Assembly (NCBI RefSeq): GCF_963691925.1
Contig: NC_084992.1
Location: 4,450,581-4,514,580, forward strand
DNA from: Scomber scombrus
Taxonomy: Eukaryota; Chordata; Actinopteri; Scombriformes; Scombridae
Length of the DNA stretch: 64,000 bases
Direction: 5' to 3'
In this document: positions 35,396-47,999 of the stretch, piece by piece
Position numbering within the stretch: position 1 is the first letter of the stretch
Layout: each line of letters begins with the position of its first letter
Notes under the pieces: model-generated
Told to the model about the DNA's origin: nothing
Database searches by the model: none
Seen by the model: only the letters and a program-made list of their open reading frames with translations
Translations under genes and position numbers: made by a program

Positions 35396-35953
35396 TGGCT
35401 CTTTCCTGGTTGGTGATCACGGAGACTGTGATGGAAATGGTAGATGTTTGAAAGTGTTTGAAGGCATTCTGGGTGCAAATTCAGGAGGCTCATCTCCGCC
35501 TGGTTACCACGGTTACAGTCAAATCAGCCAACCCCACATTTACCTGATATAACAGCTACAGATTCATGTTTTAAAGCTGCTGTTCATCGTTTATGATGTA
35601 AAAATGTCAGAGAAATAAAAAGCTTGTGTTTTAGTATTTGCTCAGTTATAAAAAATCCATCTGCGGAGCATCTGTCATGCCGGCTGACGGCCAGAGAGTT
35701 TATCAAGCTGGACGGCAGAGGAGGAGATTTTTAAGAGATACTGATACTTTACTGCATTTAACACCAGAAGCTGAGAGCAGGAAACAGTCTCTCTGTGTCA
35801 TCATGTGCTGTCCGCCACTTCTGTCCAATGGTGTAACTTCATCACTCACCAACTTACTCAAGACAAAAAAAAAAGATGAAAAATGAATCTGGTGAGAAGA
35901 AGAAGAGAGAAGCTGTCGAACCGGCCTGCCGAGAAGTCCAATCTGGTCCACTT

Positions 35954-36541
35954 TCCTTCTTCCTCTTTTCCTTACTTCCTTCCGTCTTTTCTTCCTCCCT
36001 TCCTTCCTTCCTTTCTTTCTTCCTCCCTTCCTTCGTTCCTACCCTTCTTTCCGTCTGTCCTTCTTTCCTACCTTTCTTCCTCCCTTCCACTCATCTTTCA
36101 TTCTTTCTGTCATTCCTTCCTTCCTTCCGTCCGTCCGTCATTCCTTCCTTCCTTCTATCCGTCATTCCTTCCTTCCTTCCTTCATTCCATTTGTCCTTCC
36201 TTCCTTCCTTCCTTCTATCCGTCATTACTTCCTTCCTTCATTCCATTTGTCCTTCCTTCCTTCCTTCCTTCATTCCATTTGTCCTTCCTTCCTTCCTTCC
36301 TTCTATCCGTCATTACTTCCTTCCTTCATTCCATTTGTCCTTCCTTCCTTCCTTCATTCTATTTGTCCTTCCTTCCTTCCTTCCTTCTATCCGTCATTCC
36401 TTCCTTCCTTCATTCCATTTGTCCTTCCTTCCTTTCTTCCGTCCGTCCGTCCGTCCTTCCTTCCTTCCTTCCTTCCTTCCTTCCTTCCTTCCTTCCTTCC
36501 TTCCTTCCTTCCTTCCTTCCTTCCTTCCTTCCTTCCTTCCC
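35954..36541 (+). repeat. (TTCC)n array with higher-order units
   Basis: About 590 bp. A complex unit of TTCC repeats plus CATTCCATTTGTCC and CTATCCGTCATT recurs many times between 36110 and 36440, and a nearly pure (TTCC)n run of about 100 bp closes the array. Confidence 0.95.
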
Positions 36542-36548
36542 CTTTTTA

Positions 36549-36619
36549 ATAACCGGCCCACATGGGATCACATTGGGCTGCATGTGGCCCCTTGAATGAA
36601 AAGGACTTTGACACCTCTG
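36549..36619 (+). mobile_element. hAT-like terminus (ends GACACCTCTG)
   Basis: AACCGGCCCACATGGGATCA, GCATGTGGCCCCTTGAATG and the end TTTGACACCTCTG resemble a hAT terminal region. It adjoins the TTCC array directly. Confidence 0.4.
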
Positions 36620-37190
36620 AGTTAATGAGTGAAAATAAAATCATCACAACACTTTTGTGAACTAATTATGTTCTCAAACACTCGAGCAACCGTTACACCC
36701 TTATCTCGTTGTTTGTTAAATTCATTGTAGCTTCGTGAGTGTGCCAAGTTTCCTAATTTCCATTGTTCATATTAAAAATACATTTTCCCTTATTCTACCT
36801 GGTACTATTTTAGCACTAATCTAAAAAAAAATAATACCAAAGTTACTGTTATTGTCTTGTTTGTTTGATTTCAGATATCAAAATTTCCTGCTTCATTATT
36901 CAGACTGGGAATAGAAAATAGATGAGGGTTTTTTTTTAGTGCATCTCATCAGCCGGAGCGAGCACAGATAAAAACGAACATCACTGATATCACACAGTAA
37001 TAGGATTGGAAATGGATGTGAAATGGAAGGAACAGAGATTGGCAAATATATTATAATAATATGAATATGTTATAATATAATTTGACAAGTATAAAACTAT
37101 CTTGTTTCGCTGGAGTTGAACTGAAAAATCTGTCCTTTTCTGTCATGCCCCTGTGAGCAAGAATTTGCCCAGTGAATGATTTTCCATTAG
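36620..37190. other. No gene recognised
   Basis: AT-rich DNA. Confidence 0.45.
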
Positions 37191-37198
37191 ATTTGAAC

Positions 37199-37675
37199 CA
37201 TAGACTGTATATGAAATGGACGTAACATCCGTGACGTCACCCATTGGTTTGTGGACTGCTGCTTGGAAGCGAATAGTTTCGGATCAGGGCAGCGCCATCT
37301 TGAATATTTCAGGCGTAAGAGGCGCCCTCCTGAACCTGTGAACCAATCAACCTGTCAATCACGCCGTAGCCACGCCCTAATGCATACCCTGCTTTATCGT
37401 CACATATAAAATCAGGGAGGCCAAAATGTCCCAAATGAACATCATACTGCATTGAAGAAGGCTTTAAACTAGTGATTGAGACCATAAACACATTTTGAAA
37501 ACGTTTACTGAGGTTAGAAATCAAGTGAGAAGTTGGTGAATTCTCCATTGACTTGTATAGAGACGGAAGTCCTTTTGACACCAAAACGGTCGCCCCCTGG
37601 TGGCCTTTTGATAGAATGCAGTTTTAAGTTACTTCCGCGTTGGCATCATTTCAGAGGACCTGGGCTCCCCGCCTG
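37199..37675 (+). mobile_element. MITE family B, copy with perfect 8-bp target duplication (477 bp)
   Basis: Begins CATAGACTGTATATGAAATG and ends CTCCCCGCCTG. ATTTGAAC flanks it exactly on both sides (37191-37198 and 37676-37683). Relative to 530-bp copies it lacks about 53 bp around the CATGCTGGGA segment. The CRE-type TGACGTCA lies at 37232-37239. Confidence 0.9.
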
Positions 37676-37683
37676 ATTTGAAC

Positions 37684-39260
37684 TTATCTTGAATGAAAAG
37701 TAGATGTGTTGGCCTGAGACTGGTGAAATACACTCAGTTTCTTGTCTGGTGGCATCGAAAAAGGTTGGAAACAGTCGCTGGGGGAAACTTTAAGTGTAAT
37801 GTAGAGAGTCCAGTGAGATAACAGGGACTAGGTCTTTGGTTTGTTTTGAGGTGGTTGTTTTAACTAATGATTCTTGTATTATATGCAAGAAACCCCTTTT
37901 AACTACTCAACCAATTGTCGTCAATGCACTGTTGCATCACAGTGCGAAGATCTTCATGTCAATCCCAACTACAGACACTTTTTCTGTACGTTGAAAATCA
38001 TGTTCCACTCATCAGTTATCACTAAAGCTCAGGTATGGCAACTACATTTGGATGATTTAACATATTTAGGCTCTTAGAAATGCATTGATAGTTTCATAAT
38101 TTAGCTCAAACAAGCAAATGCTAGTTTTACACATTACTTTTTCTAATTTATACACTTTAAAATCAGCTCCTTTTTTAAAAACACTGCTCAGGTTAGGATG
38201 TCCTAGTAAGTGTCAAAAGGGATATACAGCATACATGACATATGGTGTATTATAAACAGAAATAGCATCTCTTTAAGAACAGGCTGTTCTCATTTGTGAA
38301 GACTGTAGCTGTAGCAGCTTGGGCTTTTCCCAGTTCATGCCCCCCTCTCCGCAAATCTGAAATGGAAATTACACCCTGGCAATGAACGAGCAGAGCGAGA
38401 ACAGCAGGGGTGCTGAGTGAAGCGCAGCATGCACACAGACCACATCCAAATAAATGTTTGAAAGAGCATCTTGCCGTCTCTGAAGCAGCAGGTTTGACTT
38501 GATCCTCGTGAAGCCCGTGAGCACATGTGGAGCTGACGGAGAATAGGAAAGGTTGAAACTCTCTCGATTTGACAGCTGTGAGCCGTTATTATCGGATTAT
38601 TCGTACTTTTGAATGGCATTCAGGTGCCGCATTTCTGCTTTGTTTGACATTTTAAACACTAAAATTGTCTCAATCATCCTGAAGAGTCTAAACAAAAGGC
38701 TTAGACATTATACAGTACAGAGATTCAGGGTTAATACAAGCTATTTAAAGCTGCAGAGCTCACTGATTTCCCTTTGAGGGGCTAAAATGTAAGATTTCTT
38801 CCTCTGCAAAATTGATTATTTCTTTCAACCTCCTGTTTCAAAGAGTACAGGCTGTACTGAAGGCTGCTGTATAGAAAACTTCCAAGCATTGCTTCTGTGA
38901 TTCATATGAAATCTCACAGTAACACCCAGGACTTCAGTGGTTTTTAGCTGATTTGATCTATACGCTTTAGAAAGTCAGAGTTTCTACACTTGTTGAATCA
39001 CAAGCATGGAGGTTTTAAGGTTCTGCACTTCTATAAAAACTATTGGCAGAAGAGCAGAAGAACAAACTGTTGCATGCTCCCAACAGCACTGAGATCCTGC
39101 CATGTTTTGAATGAGTCAAAACACTCAAGATTTCAACATGCACTATTAAAGATTTAAAGGAGAAACCAGAACAAGAACAGCGTGTCCCAAAAGACACAAT
39201 CAGTCGAACTTACATTAAAACTGAGTCTGTGTGGACTCGGATACCCTGGGTGATTTTCGG
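37684..39260. other. No gene recognised
   Basis: Unique-looking DNA. The frame at 38335-38619 (94 codons, minus) has no recognisable domain. Confidence 0.45.
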
Positions 39261-39460
39261 NNNNNNNNNNNNNNNNNNNNNNNNNNNNNNNNNNNNNNNN
39301 NNNNNNNNNNNNNNNNNNNNNNNNNNNNNNNNNNNNNNNNNNNNNNNNNNNNNNNNNNNNNNNNNNNNNNNNNNNNNNNNNNNNNNNNNNNNNNNNNNNN
39401 NNNNNNNNNNNNNNNNNNNNNNNNNNNNNNNNNNNNNNNNNNNNNNNNNNNNNNNNNNNN
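39261..39460. other. Assembly gap (200 N)
   Basis: Exactly 200 undetermined bases. Frames crossing it are meaningless. Confidence 1.
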
Positions 39461-39592
39461 CTTCACATTAACAGTGAACTTTGTGTGTTTTGAAGTTTAG
39501 CCAGTCTCATCCATTACAGCCTGACTGGCTATTTGCTCTCGTCACTTTTTACAACAATCCATCCATTAACTCTGAAATATTCATACTTCACC

Positions 39593-39635
39593 TCCTCCTC
39601 CTCCTTCTCCTTCTCCTCCTCCTCCTCCTCCTCTT
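39593..39635 (+). repeat. (CTC/CTT)n trinucleotide repeat
   Basis: About 14 CTC or TTC triplets. A CA/TA run follows at 39700-39727. Confidence 0.85.
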
Positions 39636-40083
39636 CGGCACTCAACACATTTCCCTAAACATCCTATTTTAATGCAGGTAAATGTGCTTTATACAAATTC
39701 ACACACACACACACACACATATATACACAGTGAGACATATTTCTGCTATCTTAAAGTATGATGTAGTTTTAACTATACTGATATATACCACACACCAAAA
39801 AAAAAAGATGTTTTATATGAGTTATAATCAGCTGCATAATTCTGCTGTTGAAGCGCTGACTGCTCTTTTTGAGTGCTCGGCTCCTCCATTAACATTACAC
39901 TGATGAGATTTGCTGTTGAAGTGGGCTTTTTGCACAACTTTACCAGTCGACAATCTGTGAGTAAGTGCGAGCGTGAAGTGAAGTGAAGCTTTCCTGGCAG
40001 CTGGTGTGTCGTTGGCTCCGCTCGCCAAATAATAATAACTTCATTTTGCTTTTTATTTTTATTTTTTTTGGTGGGTTTTGTTT

Positions 40084-40128
40084 TGGCACGCTGTCATCAC
40101 AGATCTAATCTATAATGACAGCGTGCCA
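40084..40128. other. Perfect 14-bp hairpin (TGGCACGCTGTCAT)
   Basis: Arms TGGCACGCTGTCAT (40084-40097) and ATGACAGCGTGCCA (40115-40128) are perfectly complementary with a 17-base loop. No T run follows as in bacterial terminators, and the setting is eukaryotic. The right arm recurs alone at 40499-40512 as part of a local duplication. Confidence 0.7.
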
Positions 40129-40868
40129 GCTTCACTTTTACACCGTCATTCCACTTTGATTTAATCTTTTTTAATATGTATTGTTAAGATACATTGATTG
40201 GTAGTATACTGTATAAGACACGTTCAAAAAAAAGGCTATCAGAAGTCGTTTAGGGCTATAAAATGTTTAATTACATGTAGTTACATAGCATTTTAACATT
40301 AAAGTGTCTTTAATTTTACAATATGGGCCAATGTATGGATGATCTACAAGCTCATAACCTTGCATTTAAGTGTTATCTACTGTCCACTTAAGTTTTTTAT
40401 CAATCTTTTTATCAATATATCTTTTCTACTGCAGGGCAAGTAATTAAAAGTACATTAAAAGCCTTGTTGACACTTTGCTTTTTTGGGTTTAATCTAAAAT
40501 GACAGCGTGCCAACCTCGTCTTTTTTATATGTATTGTTAATATATATTTATTGGTAGTATCAGAAGTCATTTAGGGCTATAAAATAATTGCTTAAATGTC
40601 GTTATTTATCATTTTAACATTAGGAAAACTTTCATTTTGTTGAATTACTCTTTTAATTTTACAATTTTAGCCATTATTATGGATGATAGTGATAAATAAA
40701 GTAAGTTATAACCTTGCTTTTACCATATTCAGTGTTATCTACTGTCCACTGTAGTTTTTTTAATCAATGTTAATGTCTAGAAATATGTCCTGCCAGCTGA
40801 TTTGACTCTACTCTACTTCTACTGTATGACAAGTAATTAAAAGTACATTAAAAGTCGTGTTGACAAGC
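40105..40868 (+). repeat. Diverged tandem duplication (~385-bp unit)
   Basis: Unit 1 (about 40105-40475) and unit 2 (about 40489-40868) share AATGACAGCGTGCCA, TATGTATTGTTAA, TTAGGGCTATAAAAT, GTGTTATCTACTGTCCACT and AAGTAATTAAAAGTACATTA in the same order, with offsets of 384 to 393 bp. Confidence 0.85.
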
Positions 40869-43096
40869 TCATGGCTCATAATCCTCTGTGTTAACACTGA
40901 AGACAAAAACATTCACTGCTAAATTTAACACATTTAATAGTGGACGTGCCTCATTTTAGCACAAAACGACTTGTTGAGTTAACGTTCGTGCAGTTAAATG
41001 GGATTTTGTTTCCAGTTTGCTGATCAGAAGATTGAGAGTATAGTTGGGCAAACACCAGTTTGTTTGATTAGAGGAGTTTCTTGTTGGATGAAGCATGATT
41101 TTTTGGTTGGTGGTGTTTTTTGATCACTCCTCCGGTCGTTCTTTCCTCTGAAGCGTCGTGTAAAAAGAATCAGCGACTAATTCAAAGCTGCAGAAGCTGA
41201 TTTTGTAAATCCAACACGGTGAAGAAACTGGAGGAAAATCTTAGTTTCAATATCCAGAATATTATTATTATAGTAGAACCAATAGATAGTGTTTACATGC
41301 ACATTACATTTTATGTGGAATAAATGGATGTAAAACTTGGTTATTTATGATTTTGAGTTATTAGATTTCTTCACTGCTGAATAAATGAAGATGAGAGTTG
41401 GAAATTCAGAGCATTTGATTGGTGAAAAGGTTTCAAGACAGACATATGTTGAGACTCTCGCTGCTGACCATCAGCTCTCATCTAAGCTGCTGCTGGTCAC
41501 CCTGTAGCCGGCGGGCCTGAGATAAGAGTGTCCGAATCTGTGACCGTTATCCATTGATTGAAGTCATTTTTGTTGCAGGTATTTGTGTGATTGTAGATAC
41601 ATCAGATAGCCAAAGATGTTAGATCTGTACTGATCACCCATAAGTGATTGACTACCACTGATTTCGGACTCATTTTTAGTGTCTTTAGTGGTTTGAGGGT
41701 CTGTGCAGGTCAGCCAAGATCTTCTGCACCAAACTGGGTTGAACCATTTCTGTAGTTGACTTTGTGCACGGTTGCATTGTCAGGTTGGATAAAAAAGGAA
41801 AGAAGATTCCCCAAACTGCTGCAAGCTGGAAGAAAATATCATTGTGTGGTGTAGTATTAAGATTTCTCTACATCTGAATTAAAGAGAAGCTTCAAAATGT
41901 GTCTTAATAGAGTCTGAGCTAGTCAGGTGCCTAGATGAACATTGAAAGAGGTTTTCCTTGCTGTAATCATTCCTCCTGTTCATACTGACCATTAGAAGAT
42001 CACCTCCAAATGTGCTTTCAATGTAAGTGATGGAGGACAAAATCCACAGGCATTTTCAAAACTATAGTTCATGGTCTGAATCAGTTGATGATTTGTTTCA
42101 TTTCACACAGAGAAAAATCCAAGCAAACCAAAATGCATCACTAAAAGCTACATATGAAGGTTTTCTCTGCTTATTGGTCAGACGTAACTGTGACAGGACC
42201 AAGAATATTAACACAGGAAGAAGGTTGTGGTGTTCAGATCTGTCCAAACATGGGTGAAAACGAACCAGAGTCTGATCAAACTGAACAAAAACGTTTATCT
42301 GAAGCTAATCTGAGGCTTTAGGAGTCTGAGTTCGTCAAATTAACTGGATATCAACCAAAGTTTAAAGCCTCCGCACAGTGTCTTCCTGTTGAGCTGCGGT
42401 GAAATGATCACACTGTAATAAAAAGAGGGAGTTTGACACTAAAATGACAGTAACTTTGACAGATATTGATTTGATTTGATTTATCTGGAGGAACTTTTAA
42501 CCACATGTGGATTTTTATCTCCCGTCTCTCACATTATAAGCTTCTAAAGGATCTTCTAATGGACTCTATGAACAAGAGGAACGACTACGAAAAACCTTTT
42601 ATGTGCCTGATTATTGTTTTAAGACAGACTGCGAACCTCTCCTTTAAGAAACCAAGATTTAAACCATGAAAAACAGACTTTACATAATACTTTTGGACAT
42701 ATTCAGTACGATTAGGTTAAGATCTTCAACTTCATGTCTGTTTTTATGATTCTTGCTAACGTGATACTGCCTTCAACAAGCTCTCCTAATACAGCTCTGT
42801 CACATTTTTTTGGCTTCTACTTTATGTTTCTGAGTGAAAGTCAGCGCTAAGAGCTACATTTTGTCTTATATTATTGAAAAGGCAAGGCCAGAATTGGACT
42901 GAGGCACATGCAGAAAAGCAGTTGCATCATCAGTAGTCTTCACCATCCAGCATGTTATTAACTTTATTCTCTAACTCCTCTGGATCTCTAAGCTTCATTT
43001 TTCATCTTACCGTATCATATCTGAGGCATGAAGAGCCACTTCTGCAGCCTTTCCTCACCACGGGACAATGCAAGGTGATGTGATATAGCCCGCCGA
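40869..43096. other. No gene recognised
   Basis: Non-repetitive DNA without recognisable coding exons. It is one of the cleanest stretches of the window and so a place where conserved non-coding elements could sit. Confidence 0.4.
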
Positions 43097-43325
43097 ACTT
43101 TGAAATGTCACAGTGACCCTTTAATTGTGTCACAGACGAGTATGAGTAAACGCCAGCTGCGATCGCAAGCAGTCTGATAAAGTTTTTCCCCTCTGCCGTC
43201 TGCACTAACTTGACTTTAAAATGTCACGGCGACCCTTTAATTGTATCCGAGAAAGGTGTGAGTCAATGCTGGCTGTGATATATACGCCGGCTGATAAGGT
43301 TTCGCTGTCGTCGACACACACAGTA
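43097..43325 (+). repeat. Head-to-tail duplication of a 116-bp unit
   Basis: ACTTTGAAATGTCACAGTGA...CCCTTTAATTG at 43097 recurs as ACTTTAAAATGTCACGGCGA...CCCTTTAATTG at 43213, with GTCTGATAAAGTTT/GGCTGATAAGGTTT near both ends. The units adjoin with no spacer. Confidence 0.8.
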
Positions 43326-44723
43326 TGGAGCAGGTGAGGCATCGATCAAGTGCTGCAAGAGCGCTGATGCAGGAGAAACGGTGCAGTTTTCCATTTTTAT
43401 AACCCCAACAAAATGTTCACCACTTTAGAAATCAAGTCAATGCATTCATTACTCCTGAATAAATGTGAGCATGACAGAGCTTTTGAACTCCTACTTGTAA
43501 AATATGCATACTATATGAGCATCAGGCAGATGTTTTTATCAGGAGTTTGCTTTTGATTCAAAGATCTCTCCTCATCTGAGCTCTTTGAAATGCTATCTCT
43601 CTGTTTATTCTTGTATTGATTCACATGAACCAGAACTGACAGAGCTTTGTAGTCCCTAACTGACTGTACATGAAAAAAAAAAACTGTTCATGCCACTTTT
43701 AATGACTCATACAATTATATTTATGCAAATGGTTTGTTAGCACAGCATTAATTTAAGCAGGTGTTTAGCATTTTTCGGACAGAATTGGCTCAATAACAGA
43801 GAGCTCAAACGAGTCCTTGTTGTCACAATGAGATACAGCCTGCAGCCGCTACCTTTGACTGTGAAGAGAGCCTCCCCTCTTTTAGAGGATTTATACATTG
43901 TTTGAACTTTTATTAGTGAATGACATTTTCTAATCTGGTAGTCCGCCACAAAGAAACATTACATTCCTCTCCAACAAAAGAGTCAGTTTGTCTCAAGTGT
44001 CTCTTTATCTGTTTCCGATTCTCTCTCAGTAAGAGCTTTCCATCGAAGTGACATCACCGCAAATCAGGCAAGACAAACTCGTCCGTCTTGTTTCTCACCC
44101 GCGGCGCCCTTTAAGAAGAAGAAGTAAGAAGTTTCACATACGCCGGCTGAAGTGTGACACGCTTAAACGGCAACAATTCGGGCTTCATTTGCATACAAGC
44201 CAACGTGCCAGAATCTGGAGTGAACCGAGCGCTGATCAAACAGGAGAGGGTGAGGTGACAGTAGCCTGGAGGTAGAGCGAGTGGAGCGGACTGCCGACTG
44301 AAATGTCACCAGTTTCAATCTGTAAAAAAAAAAAGAAAGAAAGAAAGAAAGAAAGAAAACTCTCTACAATGACTCGTAATGTGGAGGAAACACTTGACAT
44401 GGGTGAGTGCTCTTGAGCTAAATATTCAGTTGGAGTTGTGCAGTGATGGTGGAGAATACAATATATGGACCTGAATGGTTATAGACTGATTCATGTAAGA
44501 AAGTGCTCCTTTTAAACATGTTTGAAACAGTTTACATTTCATTTAAAGAACATTAGTCCTTCATATTGTTTGTCCGATTTCAAACAACAACATTTAAACT
44601 CAGTATTAGTTTTCTAGAAGCCGACCAAGTCAAGCTGATTGTGTCTCAGGTCGTTTTAGGACAGAAATTAACACCAAACGAAAGAAACCTCCTCATTATG
44701 TCAAATGTTGTGATGTAATAGGT
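43326..44723. other. No gene recognised; short (GAAA)n
   Basis: Contains (GAAA)n at 44333-44358. No recognisable exon. Confidence 0.45.
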
Positions 44724-45086
44724 CAGGGGTCAGCAGTTAGGACTTTAATCAGTGCAGTGGAAATGCAGATTTTTATGTTGATTCATTTTAATTCATAATT
44801 AAGAATAAAACAGATTCACAATACTGACAAAAGTTGTTGAATTCACGTATTAAACTTTAATTTCTTGAAGGTTTATTGGACAGTTTTAATGCCCCTGCTG
44901 GTGTGTGAGGGGGACTGGATTATAACAAAGATATATGACAATAATTGTGATTTTACAGGAGCCTTGTGTCTATTTTGTTACTTGTTGATTTGTGAAAAAT
45001 GATGTTAAAGTTTTGACGTAAACTATGAGAGTCAGAAAGTCAGGGCCAGTTATTTTTGCTGCAGGGCCGAATTTGCCTACCTCCTG
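44724..45086 (+). mobile_element. hAT-like non-autonomous element (363 bp)
   Basis: Starts CAGGGGTCAGCAGTTAGG and ends GGCCGAATTTGCCTACCTCCTG, a degenerate inverted pair with CAG tips. The flanking octamers TAATAGGT (44716-44723) and TAATATCT (45087-45094) agree at 6 of 8 positions. No transposase frame. Confidence 0.5.
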
Positions 45087-46695
45087 TAATATCTGCACCA
45101 ACAGCCAGAGGGCTCCACCACAATAACGCAGGGTTGTGTAATGAATAAGTCAAACTTGGCTCAACCCTTTGAAGCATCGTGCATTTGCCAATCAAATACA
45201 TGCAATCACACCATCTGGTTTGGTATGAATGGGGAAATGCTGTCTAAACCTACCTGATGCAACAGTGGATCAAATTACTGATGTGGTGATATCTTTCTAG
45301 AGTTGAAAAGCCTGTCTTTTGTTTTGGTGTCTGGAAAGGGTTTGACATCGTAGATCTACCTAAATTTTACTTCCTTGATTGTTTATAATTGCCTCACCTG
45401 AAGAAACGCATCTATACCAGTGTGTCCCCTGCTGTTTTTGATCTGAACATCCGTCTTTGTTGGTGATTTAGTGCTAGAGGACCGAATCTGAGCGGATATT
45501 GGACCATCTATGGTTGCCAGATTCGTCTAAGGGGTTTATGGCTGCAGACTGGTGGAGAATCAGCTCCATTTAGAAGTATTTGGGATAGCTTGAGGCTGCC
45601 ACGTCCTCCTTAAATTAACCCAAGTCTACTAATTAGGAGTCTGGCAACCAGATATATGCTGGTGTTGGACCAAGTGATTTTATCCACCTGGGATAATCTT
45701 TTTTTTTTAAAGCAGCTCATTTATAACTGCAGGATATTGGATCCGATTTAATACCAGATTTATTTAGGATAGAAGACAGAGTGCCAGATGTGGATTTGAC
45801 AGTTGTTTGGAAGGTCATAACGCCTGGTTATTCGCTCAAGATACATGTCAGGAAATCTGGAGGCCTTAATTAATTATCACCTTAACAGTAACAAGTATTG
45901 TTTGATGTATTTTGCCCTACAAAGGTTCATTGGTTGTTCCCTTTGGGATAAAAAACATGAGAAATTTTAACTGGGGATTGAAACAGGATCGTGAATAAAA
46001 GCAGCGAGGCGTGACAGGATTTTCAAGGACGAAAGTCAGGATGAGAGTGAAAGAAATAAGTCAGGACTGGACACAAATGGAGGGAAATTACCTTGAGGGC
46101 AGACTGAATTTTAGTTTAACAGACTACTTCAATGTGTCTGAACTCCTACATGTCAGTTTGCACCAAAGACCTTCAACTGTAGAAGCAATTTCCCCCCGTT
46201 AGAAAGTGTTTTAAGTCCGTTTTCTGCAAATACCGTAGTCCTTGAAAAACCGACAAGCAATTACAGCCCAAATGTCTCCATAAAGGAGAGCTCAGCAATT
46301 AGATCTGAACCTTCATTGTGGTTTCACATGACCAACCTAAACCAGGCCATCTTAACCACCGAGTCCGTCCTTCTAGGTCACCGCCATTCCTGCTAGCAAC
46401 ACCAGCCCCCTTCCCCTTGTAATGGATCGATCAATAGTGCATGTTGAATCACAAGGATGAAGACACGACCTGCACATGGATGCACACAGACACACATACA
46501 GTGCATGCATCCGTGCACGGACTGTACACAGACAAACAAACGCTCGGGCTGCAGTGAAAGAGGGGTATTGTTAATTTCTACCACCCCCACTATCGTCGTC
46601 TTTCTAGAGGGGACAAGAAAGGGTGACCCAAATTTGACACGACCCGGGTTGCATATTGTCAAGGATGGTTGGGTTTATCTGTGAATGGGTGCACT

Positions 46696-46698
<3 letters not shown>
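45087..46698. other. No gene recognised
   Basis: Non-repetitive DNA. The frame at 46011-46202 has no recognisable domain. Confidence 0.4.
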
Positions 46699-46758
<60 letters not shown>

Positions 46759-46897
46759 CAGGTAGACATGTTGAAGTTTGGGTCGTTAAATGATCTTTCA
46801 GGTTCTGCAAAATCCCACTAGAACACATTTTGGGGTTGCACACAACTTTATGCACTTCTAACACATGCACATAAACACCTTAATGTGAGAAACTCAT

Positions 46898-46931
<34 letters not shown>
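46699..46931 (+). repeat. Two (CA)n microsatellites
   Basis: (CA)n at 46699-46756 and 46900-46931. Confidence 0.95.
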
Positions 46932-46936
<5 letters not shown>

Positions 46937-47138
46937 TACAGGCTAGTGATGCATGAGTACTTGGCCCGCTTGTCGGGGGGACAGAAGAAGGGGGTGGGGT
47001 AGGTCATCCTTAATTGCTATGTGTGTGTGTGTATTTGTGCATTAGTGGGAGTGACTGGCATACCTTTACGCCCCGCACACCAATAGCATCCCACATCCCC
47101 CCTCTTCCTCGCTCCCCTCCTTCATTTTCCCACCACAG

Positions 47139-47349
47139 TACCCTGCAGTCACACAGCCGAGCGGCACTCAGTGGAGCTCGGCTGTTATCTGACGCATGGA
47201 TCTACAACTGTTTACCTTCGGCTTTAGCGCTGCTGCTGCTTTTTTGGACTCTCACGCTTCTGCCGGTCGGTGCACACAGATCGTAGTGGCTGTTTTTCAA
47301 ACTTTATAATTCAACCCGAAAACTACATGAAGTTTAAAATGCTACTAAG
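47139..47349 (+). other. Candidate exon (5' UTR or signal-peptide type), weak
   Basis: A pyrimidine-rich run ending TTTTCCCACCACAG (to 47138) looks like a splice acceptor, and AAG followed by GTGAGT at 47350 like a donor. Locally raised GC content with a GCCGAGCGG stretch supports a functional block. Two readings are possible: an ATG at 47327 opening seven codons (MKFKMLL) into the donor, or a hydrophobic stretch (LPSALALLLLFWTLTLLPVG, from about 47215) in another frame that stops at 47284. Neither matches a protein I recognise, and no partner exon was found. It may be chance. Confidence 0.25.
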
Positions 47350-47999
47350 GTGAGTCTGCAGATGGCTGTGTGAGATAACAAAATGAAACTTAAGCAGCGC
47401 TGAAAGAAGTAGTTAGATCTTTAACATGAGTAAATGGTGCAATACTACAATGTAAAGTGTTAGAAGTGAAAGATGAAAAATGTCCTTTTATTATCAGCAA
47501 AATGTATTTAAGAGTATCACAAGTATTCAATAAGCAGCATAGTGTTGCCTGGCATGTTCTTATATTTTATATTATTGGATTTTTATTACAGCTGAAGCAT
47601 TAAGCCACATTTAAATGTTGTACCTGCTGAAGTTGGAGCCAATTTTACCTCCGCTAGGTCCTTGTGTCCTCGTGTCTGCAAGGTTTAATTACAACAATGC
47701 ATCATATTTTATAAGATAAACATGTAAAACCTCAATCTGCACTTAATAAATTGATATTACAGCTGTCAAACGAACTGGTAGAGTAAAAAAAAAATATTTG
47801 CCTGTAAAATGACGTTGCTGAAGTACATTTAAATACAGCTAGTTGAGTACTTAGCTACATTTAACCAAAAAACTTGGGTATTTCTGTCTAATAGCTTATT
47901 AGGGGTTGAAATAAATTGTAATTCTTGAAATGTAATGTATTAATGTTTAACAAATAAGTAGTAAGACATTTAAAAGAACAAGGTTTGGGTTGCCATTAT
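47350..47999. other. No gene recognised
   Basis: AT-rich DNA. Confidence 0.45.

Noticed and set aside
39215..39500. Frames spanning the run of N
   Set aside because: They consist mostly of undetermined bases.
40084..40128. Transcription terminator or microRNA hairpin
   Set aside because: The stem is too short for a microRNA precursor, and terminators of this form are bacterial; no U run follows.
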